A stretch of DNA of 64,000 nucleotides from Collimonas arenae (GTDB lineage Bacteria > Pseudomonadota > Gammaproteobacteria > Burkholderiales > Burkholderiaceae_D), in the NCBI RefSeq assembly GCF_000786695.1, contig NZ_CP009962.1, positions 5,270,001 to 5,334,000 of the forward strand, read 5' to 3'. Position 1 is the stretch's first letter. The number at the start of each line of letters is the position of its first letter. Under the pieces are notes generated by a model that was given only the letters and a program-made list of their open reading frames with translations, was not told the origin of the DNA and searched no databases. Below, one piece after another: positions 16,429 through 26,574 of this stretch. The position numbers were made by a program, and so were the translations under genes.

Positions 16429-18798
16429 ATGAATAAGCAAACTGAAGATTTTATGAAGACCAATATTCCAGCGCAGGAAGATAAAACCGCCTGGGCGGAA
16501 GTCGGTCAATCCCATCCGCACGAATCAGCGATATTGCATGTACTGGGCGAAGCCACCTATACCGACGACATCCCGGAAGCGCAAGGCACCTTGCACGCCG
16601 CGCTCGGCATGTCGGCGAAAGCCCACGCGCGTATCCGCTCGATCAACCTCGATGCTGTGCGTAGCGCGCCGGGTGTCGTTGCGGCCTTCACCGCGGCCGA
16701 TATTCCCGGCACCAATGATTGCGGTCCGATCCTTCACGATGATCCGATCCTGGCCAACGGCCTGGTCGAATATGTGGGCCAGCCTATCTTTGCGGTCATC
16801 GCCGACAGCCATGACAATGCGCGTCGCGCCGTACGCAAGGTTGTCATCGACTATGAAGAACTGCCGGCCATCCTGACGCCGCAAGCGGCACATGCGGCGA
16901 AGTCATATGTACTGCCTCCGATGCGTCTGCAGCGCGGCAATGCGGAACAAGCTTTCGAGACGGCGCCGCATCGTGTCAGCGGCCAGCTGTATGTAGGCGG
17001 CCAGGAGCAGTTTTACCTGGAAGGCCAGATTTCCTACGCTATTCCGAAAGAAGGCAATGGCATGCTGGTGCTGTGCTCGACCCAGCATCCGACAGAAATG
17101 CAGCACGTTGTGGCACACGCACTAGGCGTCCATTCGCACAACATCGTGGTCGAATGCCGGCGCATGGGCGGCGGCTTCGGCGGCAAGGAATCGCAATCGG
17201 CATTGTGGGCGGCGGTGGCGGCGATTGCTGCCGCAAAACTGAAACGTCCGGTCAAGCTACGCGCCGACCGCGACGACGACATGATGGTCACCGGCAAGCG
17301 CCACTGCTTCCACTATGACTATGAAGTCGGTTACGACAACGACGGCCGGATTGTCGCCGCAAAAGTAGATATGGTCAGCCGCGCCGGATTCTCCGCCGAC
17401 TTGTCGGCGCCGGTGGCAACTCGCGCTGTCTGCCACTTCGACAATACCTACTATCTGTCGGATGTCGACATCAAGGCAAGCTGCGGCAAGACCAATACGC
17501 AGTCGAACACGGCATTCCGCGGCTTTGGCGGTCCTCAGGGTGCGATTGCCATTGAATATATCGTCGATGAAATCGCCCGCAACCTGGGGCGCGATGCACT
17601 CGATATCCGCAGACTGAATTTCTACGGCCGCAACGACGAAGAAGGCCGCAACGTCACCCAGTACAATCAGAAAATCGTCGACAACGTGATCCATGAGCTG
17701 GTGGCCGAACTGGAAGCCACCAGCGAATACCGGCAACGCCGCGCTGCTGTCGAAGCATTCAACGCTACCAGCCCGGTGCTGAAAAAAGGCCTGGCGCTGA
17801 CGCCGGTCAAATTCGGCATTGCCTTCAACGTGACGCACTTTAACCAGGCCGGCGCGTTGGTGCACGTGTACACCGATGGTTCGGTGTTGGTGAATCACGG
17901 CGGCACGGAAATGGGCCAGGGTATCAATACGAAAGTGGCGCAAGTTGTCGCGCATGAGCTCGGCATCCCATTGGAACTGGTACGCGTCACCGCGACCGAT
18001 ACCAGCAAGGTCGCCAATACATCGGCTACCGCAGCGTCAACCGGCGCCGATCTGAACGGCAAGGCTGCGCAGGACGCAGCACACACAATCCGTCAGCGGC
18101 TGGCGGAATTCTTCGCCAAATTGCATAACGGCGACGCCAAAGCAGTGACTTTCTCCGCCGGGGCAGTCCATCTCGGCGAACATAGCCTGCCGTTCGGCGA
18201 ATTGACGCAGAAGGCTTACCTGTCGCGGGTGCAATTGTGGTCCGATGGTTTCTACGCCACCCCAGGCTTGCATTGGGATCCAAAAACCATGACCGGCCAC
18301 CCATTCTCTTACTTTGCTTACGGGGCATCGGTATCGGAAGTGGTGATCGACACCTTCACCGGCGAATGGAAATTGCTGCGCGCCGACGCGCTGTATGACG
18401 CAGGCCAGTCGTTGAACCCAGCGATCGATATTGGCCAGGTTGAAGGCGCCTTCATTCAGGGCATGGGCTGGCTGACCACCGAAGAATTGTGGTGGAACAA
18501 AGACGGAAAACTGATGACGCATGCGCCGTCGACGTACAAGATCCCAGGTATCTCCGATTGCCCGCAAGACTTCCGTGTGAAGCTGTTCAAGAACCGTAAT
18601 GTGGAAGATAGCATTCACCGCTCCAAGGCAGTCGGCGAACCGCCGTTGCTGTTGCCTTTCTCGGTATTTTTTGCGATCCGCGATGCGATCGCCAGCGTGG
18701 GTGGAAACCGCTTCAATCCGCCTTTGAATGCGCCGGCAACCAGCGAAGCGATCCTCAAAGCAGTCGATGCCGTGCGCGCGCTAGCGCGTCCAGCCTGA
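16429..18798 (+). CDS. xdhB: Xanthine dehydrogenase large subunit, molybdopterin-binding
   Basis: A 789-residue molybdenum-cofactor subunit. Visible marks are GEATYTDDIPE at the start of the catalytic domain, RRMGGGFGGKESQ near residue 245 (pterin binding), NTAFRGFGGPQG near residue 360 (substrate-site Arg and Phe) and, at the C-terminus, the SKAVGEPPL motif with the catalytic Glu near residue 730. An N-terminal extension of about 25 residues precedes the domain. It lies 46 bases after xdhA with GGAG before its ATG and is followed by xdhC, which inserts the sulfurated cofactor. Confidence 0.96.
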   Translation: MNKQTEDFMKTNIPAQEDKTAWAEVGQSHPHESAILHVLGEATYTDDIPEAQGTLHAALGMSAKAHARIRSINLDAVRSAPGVVAAFTAADIPGTNDCGPILHDDPILANGLVEYVGQPIFAVIADSHDNARRAVRKVVIDYEELPAILTPQAAHAAKSYVLPPMRLQRGNAEQAFETAPHRVSGQLYVGGQEQFYLEGQISYAIPKEGNGMLVLCSTQHPTEMQHVVAHALGVHSHNIVVECRRMGGGFGGKESQSALWAAVAAIAAAKLKRPVKLRADRDDDMMVTGKRHCFHYDYEVGYDNDGRIVAAKVDMVSRAGFSADLSAPVATRAVCHFDNTYYLSDVDIKASCGKTNTQSNTAFRGFGGPQGAIAIEYIVDEIARNLGRDALDIRRLNFYGRNDEEGRNVTQYNQKIVDNVIHELVAELEATSEYRQRRAAVEAFNATSPVLKKGLALTPVKFGIAFNVTHFNQAGALVHVYTDGSVLVNHGGTEMGQGINTKVAQVVAHELGIPLELVRVTATDTSKVANTSATAASTGADLNGKAAQDAAHTIRQRLAEFFAKLHNGDAKAVTFSAGAVHLGEHSLPFGELTQKAYLSRVQLWSDGFYATPGLHWDPKTMTGHPFSYFAYGASVSEVVIDTFTGEWKLLRADALYDAGQSLNPAIDIGQVEGAFIQGMGWLTTEELWWNKDGKLMTHAPSTYKIPGISDCPQDFRVKLFKNRNVEDSIHRSKAVGEPPLLLPFSVFFAIRDAIASVGGNRFNPPLNAPATSEAILKAVDAVRALARPA

Positions 18799-18812
18799 CA
18801 CGGAGCCTCATC

Positions 18813-19913
18813 ATGAGCAACTGGCTAGATGCGCTCACTACGCTGATCACGCAAACTTCGCAAAACACCACGGCGATCCTGATCACCGTGGCGCAGGTCG
18901 AGGGCTCGGGACCGCGCGAGCCGGGCGCCAAAATGGTGGTGACTGCGGTGGGCCAGTTCGACACCATCGGCGGCGGCCACCTCGAATTGCAGGCGATCAG
19001 AATCGCTCGCGAGATGTTGGAAGAAAGCCTGTCGCTGAGCCGCGAACGGCGTCTACAGCGCTTTTCTCTTGGCCCATCGCTTGGCCAGTGCTGCGGCGGC
19101 GTAGTCCATCTTGCGTTTGAAAGAGTGACTTCGGCATCTGCCGACTATTTCAGTTTCCTGCAACGCCGCCTGCGCGACGCCGACGACAGCTGGCGCCTGG
19201 TGGCGTTGGATGACGCAGCGCCGCCGGCCATGTGCGATGCCGATGGCGAACGTTTGCACGGCCCCGGCCGCCTGCCGACCTTGCCATCCTTGCTGACACC
19301 GTCAACCAAGGCCCTGGGCGCCTGCACCATCTTGCGCGACGACAGCGGCAAACGCTGGCTGCTGGATGCTTGTCTGGCGACGCGGCCGCAATTATTCCTG
19401 TTCGGCGCCGGCCATGTCGGCGCGGCGATCGTCAAGGCGCTCGGCGATTTGCCGTGCCGCGTAGTGTGGATCGATGAACGGGAAGAAATGTTCCCGGACG
19501 CCTTGCCAGCCAATGTCCGCATCGAAGCCACCGATACGCCGGAATCAATCGTAGAAAACGCGCCCGACGGTTCCAGCTTCCTGGTGATGACCCACAACCA
19601 CGCGCTGGACCAGCGCCTGTCTGCGCAGATTCTGCAGCGCAACGGCGTCGCCTGGTTCGGCCTGATCGGCTCCAAGAGCAAGCGCATGCAATTCGAGCAC
19701 CGCCTGCACGAGCGCGGTATTCCGCTGGAACGCCTGGCCGACATGGTGTGCCCTATCGGGATCGCCGGCATCGTCGGCAAAGAACCGGCGGTCATCGCGG
19801 CCTCGGTCACGGCGCAATTGCTGCAGGTCTGGGAACAGATCGCCCGGCAACAGCAAGCGGCGGCAACCGCTCCGCAATTACGGCTGCAACTGCAATTGGT
19901 CAGCGCTACTTAG
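18813..19913 (+). CDS. xdhC: Xanthine dehydrogenase accessory protein XdhC
   Basis: A 366-residue chaperone that binds molybdenum cofactor and delivers it to XdhB. The N-terminal XdhC domain contains VEGSGPREPGAKMVV and GGGHLE; CCGG near residue 92 is the cofactor-binding cysteine region. The C-terminal Rossmann domain begins LFLFGAGHVGAAIV near residue 192. It follows xdhB by 14 bases with a GGAG ribosome site. A palindromic repeat starts within its last codons or just after the stop. Confidence 0.94.
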   Translation: MSNWLDALTTLITQTSQNTTAILITVAQVEGSGPREPGAKMVVTAVGQFDTIGGGHLELQAIRIAREMLEESLSLSRERRLQRFSLGPSLGQCCGGVVHLAFERVTSASADYFSFLQRRLRDADDSWRLVALDDAAPPAMCDADGERLHGPGRLPTLPSLLTPSTKALGACTILRDDSGKRWLLDACLATRPQLFLFGAGHVGAAIVKALGDLPCRVVWIDEREEMFPDALPANVRIEATDTPESIVENAPDGSSFLVMTHNHALDQRLSAQILQRNGVAWFGLIGSKSKRMQFEHRLHERGIPLERLADMVCPIGIAGIVGKEPAVIAASVTAQLLQVWEQIARQQQAAATAPQLRLQLQLVSAT

Positions 19914-20012
19914 AGGCTGTTGCTAACACACCTGGCGTTGTTGCTCCTCCTTGCCGTACTACTCGTACTGTCTTCCTCGGAGCGCCTGGCCAGCTGTATT
20001 TGCAGTAGCCAC
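19911..20012. repeat. Palindromic MITE-like repeat, R family, short form
   Basis: The left arm TAGAGGCTGTTGC is intact; the right arm is degenerate (TTGCAGTAGCCAC then TTA). Between them lie the reverse-oriented core CCGTACTACTCGTACTGTCTTC and GCGCCTGGCCAGC. About 102 bp. TTA flanks both ends. The left end overlaps the xdhC stop. Confidence 0.85.
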
Positions 20013-20130
20013 TTAATTCAAATCCGCTTCTGGCCCGGCTTGCGCCAGGTTCGGGATGCGTTCGAATTTTATTCGAATATTTATTTATTCATAGCGGCAT
20101 TTTTTCGCATTTCACTCAAGGATAGTTTTC

Positions 20131-21483
20131 ATGTCAGCCCTCAGCCTAAGCCATATCGACCAGTCTACATTGCAGGCCTACCGCGCCAGCGTGCTCCATT
20201 TCAGCGCTGATCCGGCTCATCATGCGGACGCCCATCATTGGCATGAAGATGGCTTGCTGCTGATCGCTGACGGCAAGGTGGCGGCTGCCGGCGACTATCA
20301 GCAACTATCGCTGCAACTGAAGAGTGAACTGAAAGCTGAACTGAAGATCCATGACTACCGCGGCAAGATCATCATGCCGGGCTTTATCGATACCCACTTG
20401 CATTATCCGCAGACCGACATGATCGCGTCGCCCGCTCCTGGCTTGCTGCCTTGGCTCGAAACATACACTTTTCCGACCGAACGCAAATTCTCCGATCCAG
20501 CCCACGCCAGCAACGTCGCCGAATTCTTTCTCGATGAACTGCTACGCTGCGGCACCACGACGGCGATGGTGTACTGCACCGTCAATCCAACCTCGGTGGA
20601 CGCCTTCTTCACCGCCAGCGAAGCGCGCAACCTGCGGATGGTAACCGGTAAGGTGCTAATGGACCGGAACTGCCCGGATTTCCTGCAAGACACCGCCGAG
20701 GGCGGTATCCGAGACAGTGAAGAGTTGCTGAAGAAATGGCATAAACGTGGCCGTCAACTATATGCGATCACACCGCGCTTCGCCCCTACCTCCACGGAAG
20801 AGCAGTTGCAACTGGCAGGAGAACTGGCACAGGCTTATCCGGACGCCTATTTGCAAACCCATGCTGCTGAAAATCTCGATGAAGTGGCTTGGGTCAAATC
20901 GTTGTTCCCGAGTTCGCGCAGCTACATGGATGTCTACGACAAATATGGGATGCTGCGGCCGCGTTCCATGTACGGCCACTGCATCTGGCTCGACAATCAT
21001 GACCGCAAGCGCATGGCGGAGACACAGTCGGCTATTGCGATTTGCCCTACTTCCAATCTGTTCCTGGGTAGCGGCCTGTTCGATTTCGTCGGCGCCGATG
21101 CCGAAGGCGTACCGTTGTCGCTGGCGACAGATGTCGGCGGCGGCACCAGTTTCTCGATGCTGCAAACCATGAACGAAGCCTACAAAGTGGCGCGCATGGC
21201 AACCACCTACCTGCCTGCAATGCGGATGTTTTACCTGGCGACGCTGGGCGGTGCGCGCAGTATGCAACTTGAAGGCACAATCGGTAATTTCATGCCTGGC
21301 ACGGAAGCAGATTTCATTGTGCTCGATCCGAAGGCGACGCCATTGCTGGCGCGACGCAGCGAACGTACCGAGAGCGTGGAAGAACTGCTGTTTGCGCTGG
21401 CGTTGCTAGGGGATGACCGGACTATTTCGGCGACTTATGCTGCCGGCAAATTGGTACACAGCCGGGATGGCGTGCTTTTGTAA
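20131..21483 (+). CDS. guaD: Guanine deaminase
   Basis: It converts guanine to xanthine, the substrate of XdhAB. A 450-residue zinc amidohydrolase: PGFIDTHLHYPQTD near residue 85 gives the two metal-binding His, QTHAAENLDE near residue 245 and YGHCIWLD near residue 285 give further His residues, and ATDVGGGTSFSM near residue 330 gives the catalytic Asp. AAGGA lies 10 nt before the ATG. It is separated from xdhC by about 215 bases that contain a palindromic repeat, so it may be read both from xdh and from its own promoter. Confidence 0.95.
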   Translation: MSALSLSHIDQSTLQAYRASVLHFSADPAHHADAHHWHEDGLLLIADGKVAAAGDYQQLSLQLKSELKAELKIHDYRGKIIMPGFIDTHLHYPQTDMIASPAPGLLPWLETYTFPTERKFSDPAHASNVAEFFLDELLRCGTTTAMVYCTVNPTSVDAFFTASEARNLRMVTGKVLMDRNCPDFLQDTAEGGIRDSEELLKKWHKRGRQLYAITPRFAPTSTEEQLQLAGELAQAYPDAYLQTHAAENLDEVAWVKSLFPSSRSYMDVYDKYGMLRPRSMYGHCIWLDNHDRKRMAETQSAIAICPTSNLFLGSGLFDFVGADAEGVPLSLATDVGGGTSFSMLQTMNEAYKVARMATTYLPAMRMFYLATLGGARSMQLEGTIGNFMPGTEADFIVLDPKATPLLARRSERTESVEELLFALALLGDDRTISATYAAGKLVHSRDGVLL

Positions 21484-21496
21484 AATTCATCCGAAA

Positions 21497-21523
21497 AATA
21501 CACAGAATACACAGAATACACAA
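21497..21523. repeat. Three tandem 9-base repeats
   Basis: AATACACAG is repeated three times (the last copy ends AA) just downstream of guaD and before the terminator. A short tandem repeat that could vary in number. Confidence 0.8.
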
Positions 21524-21560
21524 AAGGCATGAAATCTCAGTCGGGTGATTCATGCCTTTT
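21522..21560. terminator. Intrinsic terminator between guaD and spoVR
   Basis: AAAAGGCATGAA and TTCATGCCTTTT pair perfectly over 12 bp around a 15-base loop, followed by a T run on the plus strand. It serves the convergent guaD and spoVR transcripts. Confidence 0.85.
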
Positions 21561-21591
21561 TTATTTTCGTGACTTTCGTGAATAAGGTCCG

Positions 21592-23139
21592 TCAAGGCCG
21601 CAGCGCATACCTGTTTTCGCTGACGCATTCATAGCGCTGCAGGACATTTCCACTGTCATCAACGCTTTCCAGGTACACATCGAACTGCCACAAGCGCGCC
21701 ATATGCCGCAGCATTTCATCCGTGCCCTCGGCCAGTGGCCGGCCGTCGCTGCGGAAGTGACGCAGGGTCAGGCTGCGGTCGCCGCGGGTGTTGACTGACC
21801 AGACCTGGATGTTGGGTTCGCGGTGGTTGATATCGTATTGCCGCGACAGTGCCTGCCGCACATATTGATAGCCTGCGTCGTTATGGATGGCCGATACTTC
21901 CAGCTCGCTGCGGTTTTCATCGTCCAGCACTGCGAACAAGCGCATGTCGCGTATCAGTTTCGGCGACAGATACTGCGCGACGAAACTTTCATCCTTGAAA
22001 TTACGCATGGCGTAATGCAGGGTATCCAGCCAGGGCGTACCGGCCAGTTCGGGAAACCAGCGACGGTCTTCTTCGGTCGGCTTTTCGCATATACGGCGGA
22101 TGTCGCTCATCATGCCGAAACCGAGCGCGTAGGGGTTCATGCCGTTGTAGTAGGGCTTCGTCACCGACGGCTGAAATACGACGTTGCTATGCGAATGCAG
22201 GAACTCCATCATGAAGCCGTCGGTCAGCTTGCCTTCGTCGTACAGCGTGTTGAGAATCGTGTAGTGCCAGAAGGTGGCCCAGCCTTCGTTCATGACCTGG
22301 GTCTGGCGCTGCGGATAAAAATACTGGGCGATCTTGCGCACAATGCGGATGACCTCACGTTCCCACGACTCCAGCAGCGGCGAATTTTTCTCGGCAAAGT
22401 ACAGCAGATTTTCCTGCGTCTCCGGCGGGAAGCGTCCTTCGATCTGTTCCGCCGCTTCCGCTTTCTTCTCCGGCAAGGTGCGCCACAACTCATTGACTTG
22501 CGACTGCATGTACTCGGCACGTTCGCGGCGTTGCGCCTGCTCTTTTTCCAGCGACAATTTCTGCGGCCGCTTGTAGCGATCGACGCCGTAATGCATCAGC
22601 GCATGGCAGGAATCCAGCAACTCTTCAACCTTGGAAAAACCATAGCGTTCTTCGCATTCGGCGATGTAAGCCTTGGCGTAGACCAGGTAATCGACAATGG
22701 CGTGGGCATCGGTCCACAGCTGGAACAGGTAGTTACCCTTGAAAAAAGAATTGTGCCCGTACGCTGCATGCGCCACCACCAGCGCCTGCATCGTCATGGT
22801 GTTTTCTTCCATGAGATAGGCGATGCAAGGATTGGAATTGATGACGATTTCGTAGGCCAGGCCCATCTGTCCGCGCTTGTAATCGCGCTCAGTCATGAGG
22901 AAATGCTTGCCGAACGACCAGTGCCGGTAATTCACCGGCATGCCGGAAGAGGCATAGGCATCCATCATTTGTTCAGCAGTGATGATCTCCAGCTGGATCG
23001 GATAGATATCCAGCTTGAAGCTGGCGGCGACCCTGGCGATCTCCTCGTTGTATTGTTCGATCAGGTCGAAACTCCAGTCTGACGGACAGGGCAGCGGCTG
23101 ACGGACGCCTTTGGCGTCGATGGCTAAGCGGTCGTTCAT
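21592..23139 (-). CDS. spoVR: SpoVR-family protein
   Basis: A 515-residue cytosolic protein. Family marks are RHWSFGKHFLMTERDYKRGQMGLAYEIVIN near residue 75, MNEGWATFWHYTI near residue 280, the AYGHNSFFKGNYLFQLW segment, and a C-terminal region that includes LRHFRSDGRPL. SpoVR is named from Bacillus spore cortex work but is common in non-sporing Proteobacteria, where its biochemical role is unclear. It overlaps yeaH by 4 nt and is the last gene of the prkA-yeaH-spoVR operon, which is linked to stress and stationary-phase adaptation. Confidence 0.95.
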   Translation of the reverse strand: MNDRLAIDAKGVRQPLPCPSDWSFDLIEQYNEEIARVAASFKLDIYPIQLEIITAEQMMDAYASSGMPVNYRHWSFGKHFLMTERDYKRGQMGLAYEIVINSNPCIAYLMEENTMTMQALVVAHAAYGHNSFFKGNYLFQLWTDAHAIVDYLVYAKAYIAECEERYGFSKVEELLDSCHALMHYGVDRYKRPQKLSLEKEQAQRRERAEYMQSQVNELWRTLPEKKAEAAEQIEGRFPPETQENLLYFAEKNSPLLESWEREVIRIVRKIAQYFYPQRQTQVMNEGWATFWHYTILNTLYDEGKLTDGFMMEFLHSHSNVVFQPSVTKPYYNGMNPYALGFGMMSDIRRICEKPTEEDRRWFPELAGTPWLDTLHYAMRNFKDESFVAQYLSPKLIRDMRLFAVLDDENRSELEVSAIHNDAGYQYVRQALSRQYDINHREPNIQVWSVNTRGDRSLTLRHFRSDGRPLAEGTDEMLRHMARLWQFDVYLESVDDSGNVLQRYECVSENRYALRP

Positions 23140-24404
23140 GTATGGACCTGCTTTTCAAACAGTTCACGGAATACCGGATAAATTTCACTGGCGGCCTGTA
23201 CCTTCTTCATCGCAAACTGCGGATTGACGGCCGCAATCTGCTGGTATTCGGTCCACAAATTCTGTTCCTCCACCGTCACCTGGATATAGGCGAAATAACG
23301 TGAACGCGGCAAGATTTCAAGCTCCAGCAACTGCCGGCATTTGGGTGAATCGTCGTTCCAGTTGTCGCCATCGGAGGCCTGGGCGCCATAGATGTTCCAG
23401 TCGCCGGGCGGATAGCGTTCATCGATGATCTTTTTCATCAGTTCCAGTGCGCTCGACACCACGGTGCCGCCGCTTTCCTGAGAGTGGAAGAAGGTATCTT
23501 CATCGACCTCATCGGCGCGCGTATGATGGCGGATGAACACCACTTCGATATGTTCGTAATTGCGGGTCAGGAACAGATATAGCAGGATAAAGAAGCGCTT
23601 CGACAGATCCTTGCGTTGCTCATCCATGGAACCCGATACGTCCATCACGCAAAACATCACGGCCCGGCTGGAGGGCTGCGGCACCTTTACCCGGTTGACG
23701 TAGCGCAGGTCGAACGGATCGATAAACGGAATCCGCCAGATACGGCCTTTCAGATGATGGATATCCTCTTCCAGGCGCATGATTTCATCGCGCCGGTCAT
23801 CAGGATCGGCCTTGAGCGTTTCCATCAACGCTTCCAGCTCGCGCAGCCTGACTACCAGCGGCGAACCCAGCGCAATGCGACGGCCGAGTGAACTGCGCAG
23901 GGAGCGAACGATATCGATATTGTTGGGACTGCCGTCGGTGGAATAACCGGCGCGCATGTTTTTCCAGCTGGGCACCGCCAGCAGATTGGTCTTGATCAGC
24001 CGCGGCAACTCCAGGTCTTCAAAGAAGTACTGCATGAATTCTTCACGCGACAGCTGGAACACGAATTCATCCTCGCCCTCGCCTGAATCGCTGGCGGAGC
24101 TGCCGCCGCCCCCACCGGCCCCGCCTTGCGGACGGGCGATACGGTCGCCTTGCAGATAATCCTGGTTGCCCGGATGGACCATCTCGCGCTTGCCGCCGGG
24201 ACCGTGGCCGAATATCGGCTCGCTGATGCCCTTGCGCGGAATGCTGATGCTCTTGGCGTTTTCGATTTCCTTGATGCCCCGGTCGCGCACGGCTTCGGTC
24301 ACCGAGCGATGGATAGCCGCCCGAAAGCGACGTAGAAAGCGCTCTCGGTTGGCAATACTCTTGTTCTTGCCAGACAGTCTACGGTCGATTATCTGATGCA
24401 ACAC
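23136..24404 (-). CDS. yeaH: YeaH/YhbH family protein (DUF444, von Willebrand A-like)
   Basis: A 422-residue protein with a von Willebrand A-like domain: CVMDVSGSMDE near residue 257 is the MIDAS metal motif DxSxS. The N-terminal half is basic and contains a glycine-rich stretch (GGAGGGGGSSASDS near residue 95). It starts with GTG at 24404, with AGGAG upstream. YeaH and PrkA are known to act together in enterobacteria. The gene sits between prkA and spoVR with a 4-nt overlap to spoVR. Confidence 0.93.
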   Translation of the reverse strand: MLHQIIDRRLSGKNKSIANRERFLRRFRAAIHRSVTEAVRDRGIKEIENAKSISIPRKGISEPIFGHGPGGKREMVHPGNQDYLQGDRIARPQGGAGGGGGSSASDSGEGEDEFVFQLSREEFMQYFFEDLELPRLIKTNLLAVPSWKNMRAGYSTDGSPNNIDIVRSLRSSLGRRIALGSPLVVRLRELEALMETLKADPDDRRDEIMRLEEDIHHLKGRIWRIPFIDPFDLRYVNRVKVPQPSSRAVMFCVMDVSGSMDEQRKDLSKRFFILLYLFLTRNYEHIEVVFIRHHTRADEVDEDTFFHSQESGGTVVSSALELMKKIIDERYPPGDWNIYGAQASDGDNWNDDSPKCRQLLELEILPRSRYFAYIQVTVEEQNLWTEYQQIAAVNPQFAMKKVQAASEIYPVFRELFEKQVHT

Positions 24405-24460
24405 GGTCGGCTCTCCTAGTCGGACGGCATCCGGTGAGTCGCTACTACCTATGGCTCACC

Positions 24461-26383
24461 TTACGATGACTTGCGCACGCGCAGATACCATTCGCACAGC
24501 AGCCGCACCTGTTTTGGCGTGTAGCCTTTGCTGACCATGCGATTGACGAAATCTTCGTGCTTGCGCAACTCTTCGTTAGAACCTTTGGCGTTGAATGAAA
24601 TGACCGGCAGCAGATCCTCTGTGTTCGAGAACATTTTCTTCTCGATCACCACCCGCAGTTTTTCGTAGCTGGTCCAGAGCGGATTCTTGCCGGCGTTCGA
24701 GACCCGTGCACGCAATACGAAATTGACGATTTCGTTACGGAAATCCTTCGGATTGCTGATGCCCGCCGGCTTTTCAATCTTTTCCAGCTCGCCGTTCAAG
24801 GCCGCGCGATCAAAACTCTCACCGGTGTCGTGATCACGGAATTCCTGGTCCTGAATCCAGAAATCGGCATAAGTCACGTAACGGTCGAAGACATTTTGGC
24901 CGTACTCTGAATACGATTCGAGATAAGCGGTCTGAATTTCCTTGCCGATAAATTCTGCATAGCGTGTCGCCAGCGTATCCTTGACGTAGGACAGGTATTT
25001 CTGCTCCAGCTCTTGCGGGAACTGCTCGCGTTCGATCTGCTGTTCCAGCACATACATCAGGTGCACCGGATTGGCCGCCACTTCGGTCGAATCGAAGTTG
25101 AACACCCGCGACAGTATCTTGAACGCAAAGCGAGTCGAGACGCCGCTCATGCCTTCGTCGACGCCGGCATAGTCGCGATATTCCTGGAACGACTTGGCTT
25201 TCGGATCGCTGTCTTTCAGGTTATCGCCGTCGTATACCTGCATTTTCGAGAAAATGCTGGAATTTTCAGGTTCGCCCAAACGTGTCAGTATCGAGAATTG
25301 CGCCATCATTTTCAACGTACCCGGGGCGCAGATTGCTTTCCCCAAGGAGGAAGTGCGGATCAGCTTTTCGTAAATCTTGATTTCTTCGGAGACCCGCAGG
25401 CAATACGGCACCTTGACGATGTAGATACGATCGAGCAAAGCCTCGTTGTTCTTGTTGTTGCGGAAGGCTTTCCATTCCGACTCATTGGAGTGGGCCAGGA
25501 TGATACCGTCGAACGGAATCGCGCCAAAGCCCTCGGTGCCTTTGAAATTGCCTTCCTGGGTCGCCGTCAGCAATGGATGCAGCACCTTGATCGGCGCCTT
25601 GAACATTTCGACGAATTCCAGCAAACCCTGGTTGGATAGGCACAGGCCGCCGGAATAGCTGTAGGCATCGGCGTCGTCCTGCGAATATTGCTCCAGCTTG
25701 CGGATGTCTACCTTACCGACCAACGTGGAAATGTCTTGATTGTTTTCATCGCCCGGCTCGGTCTTGGAAATGGCGATTTGCCGCAAGATCGAGGGATAGC
25801 GTTTCACGACGCGGAATTTACGTATATCGCCGTTGAACTCATGCAGCCGCTTGACGGCCCACGGACTCAGGATCGATTTCAGGTAACGGCGCGGAATGCC
25901 ATGCTGTTCTTCCAGGATGGCGCCGTCTTCGTCGTAATCGAACAAGCCCAGCGGCGACTCGTTGACCGGCGATCCCTTGAGGGAATAAAACGGGATGTGT
26001 TCCATCAGTTGCTTGAGACGCTCGGCAATCGACGACTTGCCGCCGCCGACCGGACCCAGCAGATACAGAATCTGCTTGCGCTCCTCCAGCCCTTGCGCGG
26101 CGTGCCGGAAATAGGCGACCACTTGCTCGATCACCTCTTCCGCACCGTAGAATTCCTTGAAGGCCGGATAAACCTTGAGTACCTTGTTGGCGAAGATGCG
26201 CGATAAAGTCGGATCGTGACGCGTGTCGACCTGTTGCGCTTCGCCTATCGCCATCAGCATGCGTTCACCGGCCGTTGCATAACAGCTGGGATCAGTCTTA
26301 CAAAGCGCAAGATATTCTTCTAGGGAAAACTCTTCTTCTCTGGTTTTGTCGAACCGGCTCGCAAAGCTGCTGTAGATATCCAT
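24461..26383 (-). CDS. prkA: PrkA-family serine protein kinase / AAA ATPase (YeaG)
   Basis: A 640-residue protein. The N-terminal AAA domain carries Walker A LLGPVGGGKSSIAE near residue 110. The kinase-like C-terminal PrkA domain ends in the conserved KGYTPKQVRLLCEWYLRVRKSS. Length is typical for the family. GGGGGTG precedes the ATG at 26383. First gene of the operon; 56 bases separate it from yeaH. Orthologs are induced in starvation and nitrogen stress. The 190 bases upstream, shared with the end of ampG, should hold the promoter. Confidence 0.95.
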   Translation of the reverse strand: MDIYSSFASRFDKTREEEFSLEEYLALCKTDPSCYATAGERMLMAIGEAQQVDTRHDPTLSRIFANKVLKVYPAFKEFYGAEEVIEQVVAYFRHAAQGLEERKQILYLLGPVGGGKSSIAERLKQLMEHIPFYSLKGSPVNESPLGLFDYDEDGAILEEQHGIPRRYLKSILSPWAVKRLHEFNGDIRKFRVVKRYPSILRQIAISKTEPGDENNQDISTLVGKVDIRKLEQYSQDDADAYSYSGGLCLSNQGLLEFVEMFKAPIKVLHPLLTATQEGNFKGTEGFGAIPFDGIILAHSNESEWKAFRNNKNNEALLDRIYIVKVPYCLRVSEEIKIYEKLIRTSSLGKAICAPGTLKMMAQFSILTRLGEPENSSIFSKMQVYDGDNLKDSDPKAKSFQEYRDYAGVDEGMSGVSTRFAFKILSRVFNFDSTEVAANPVHLMYVLEQQIEREQFPQELEQKYLSYVKDTLATRYAEFIGKEIQTAYLESYSEYGQNVFDRYVTYADFWIQDQEFRDHDTGESFDRAALNGELEKIEKPAGISNPKDFRNEIVNFVLRARVSNAGKNPLWTSYEKLRVVIEKKMFSNTEDLLPVISFNAKGSNEELRKHEDFVNRMVSKGYTPKQVRLLCEWYLRVRKSS

Positions 26384-26574
26384 ATCACCCCCGCATCAAC
26401 GATGTTGCGAAAACAAATTGAAGATTACTTCTACCGAGTTGGACCTCTTCAGCTACTCGCAGTTCCTAGTTTTGGCTACTGTCATTTTCGACACAGTCCA
26501 GAAGAGGATTACACGTTTTGATTCTAAACCTTTTTCTACGTCGCAACAGGAAATTATAAATTCCTAACTAAACG

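Noticed and set aside
21497..21523. A CRISPR-like repeat array
   Set aside because: Three direct 9-base repeats without spacers; too short and too few.
21823..23082. A 419-codon open frame opposite spoVR
   Set aside because: Shadow of the strongly conserved SpoVR protein; no ribosome site and no motif.
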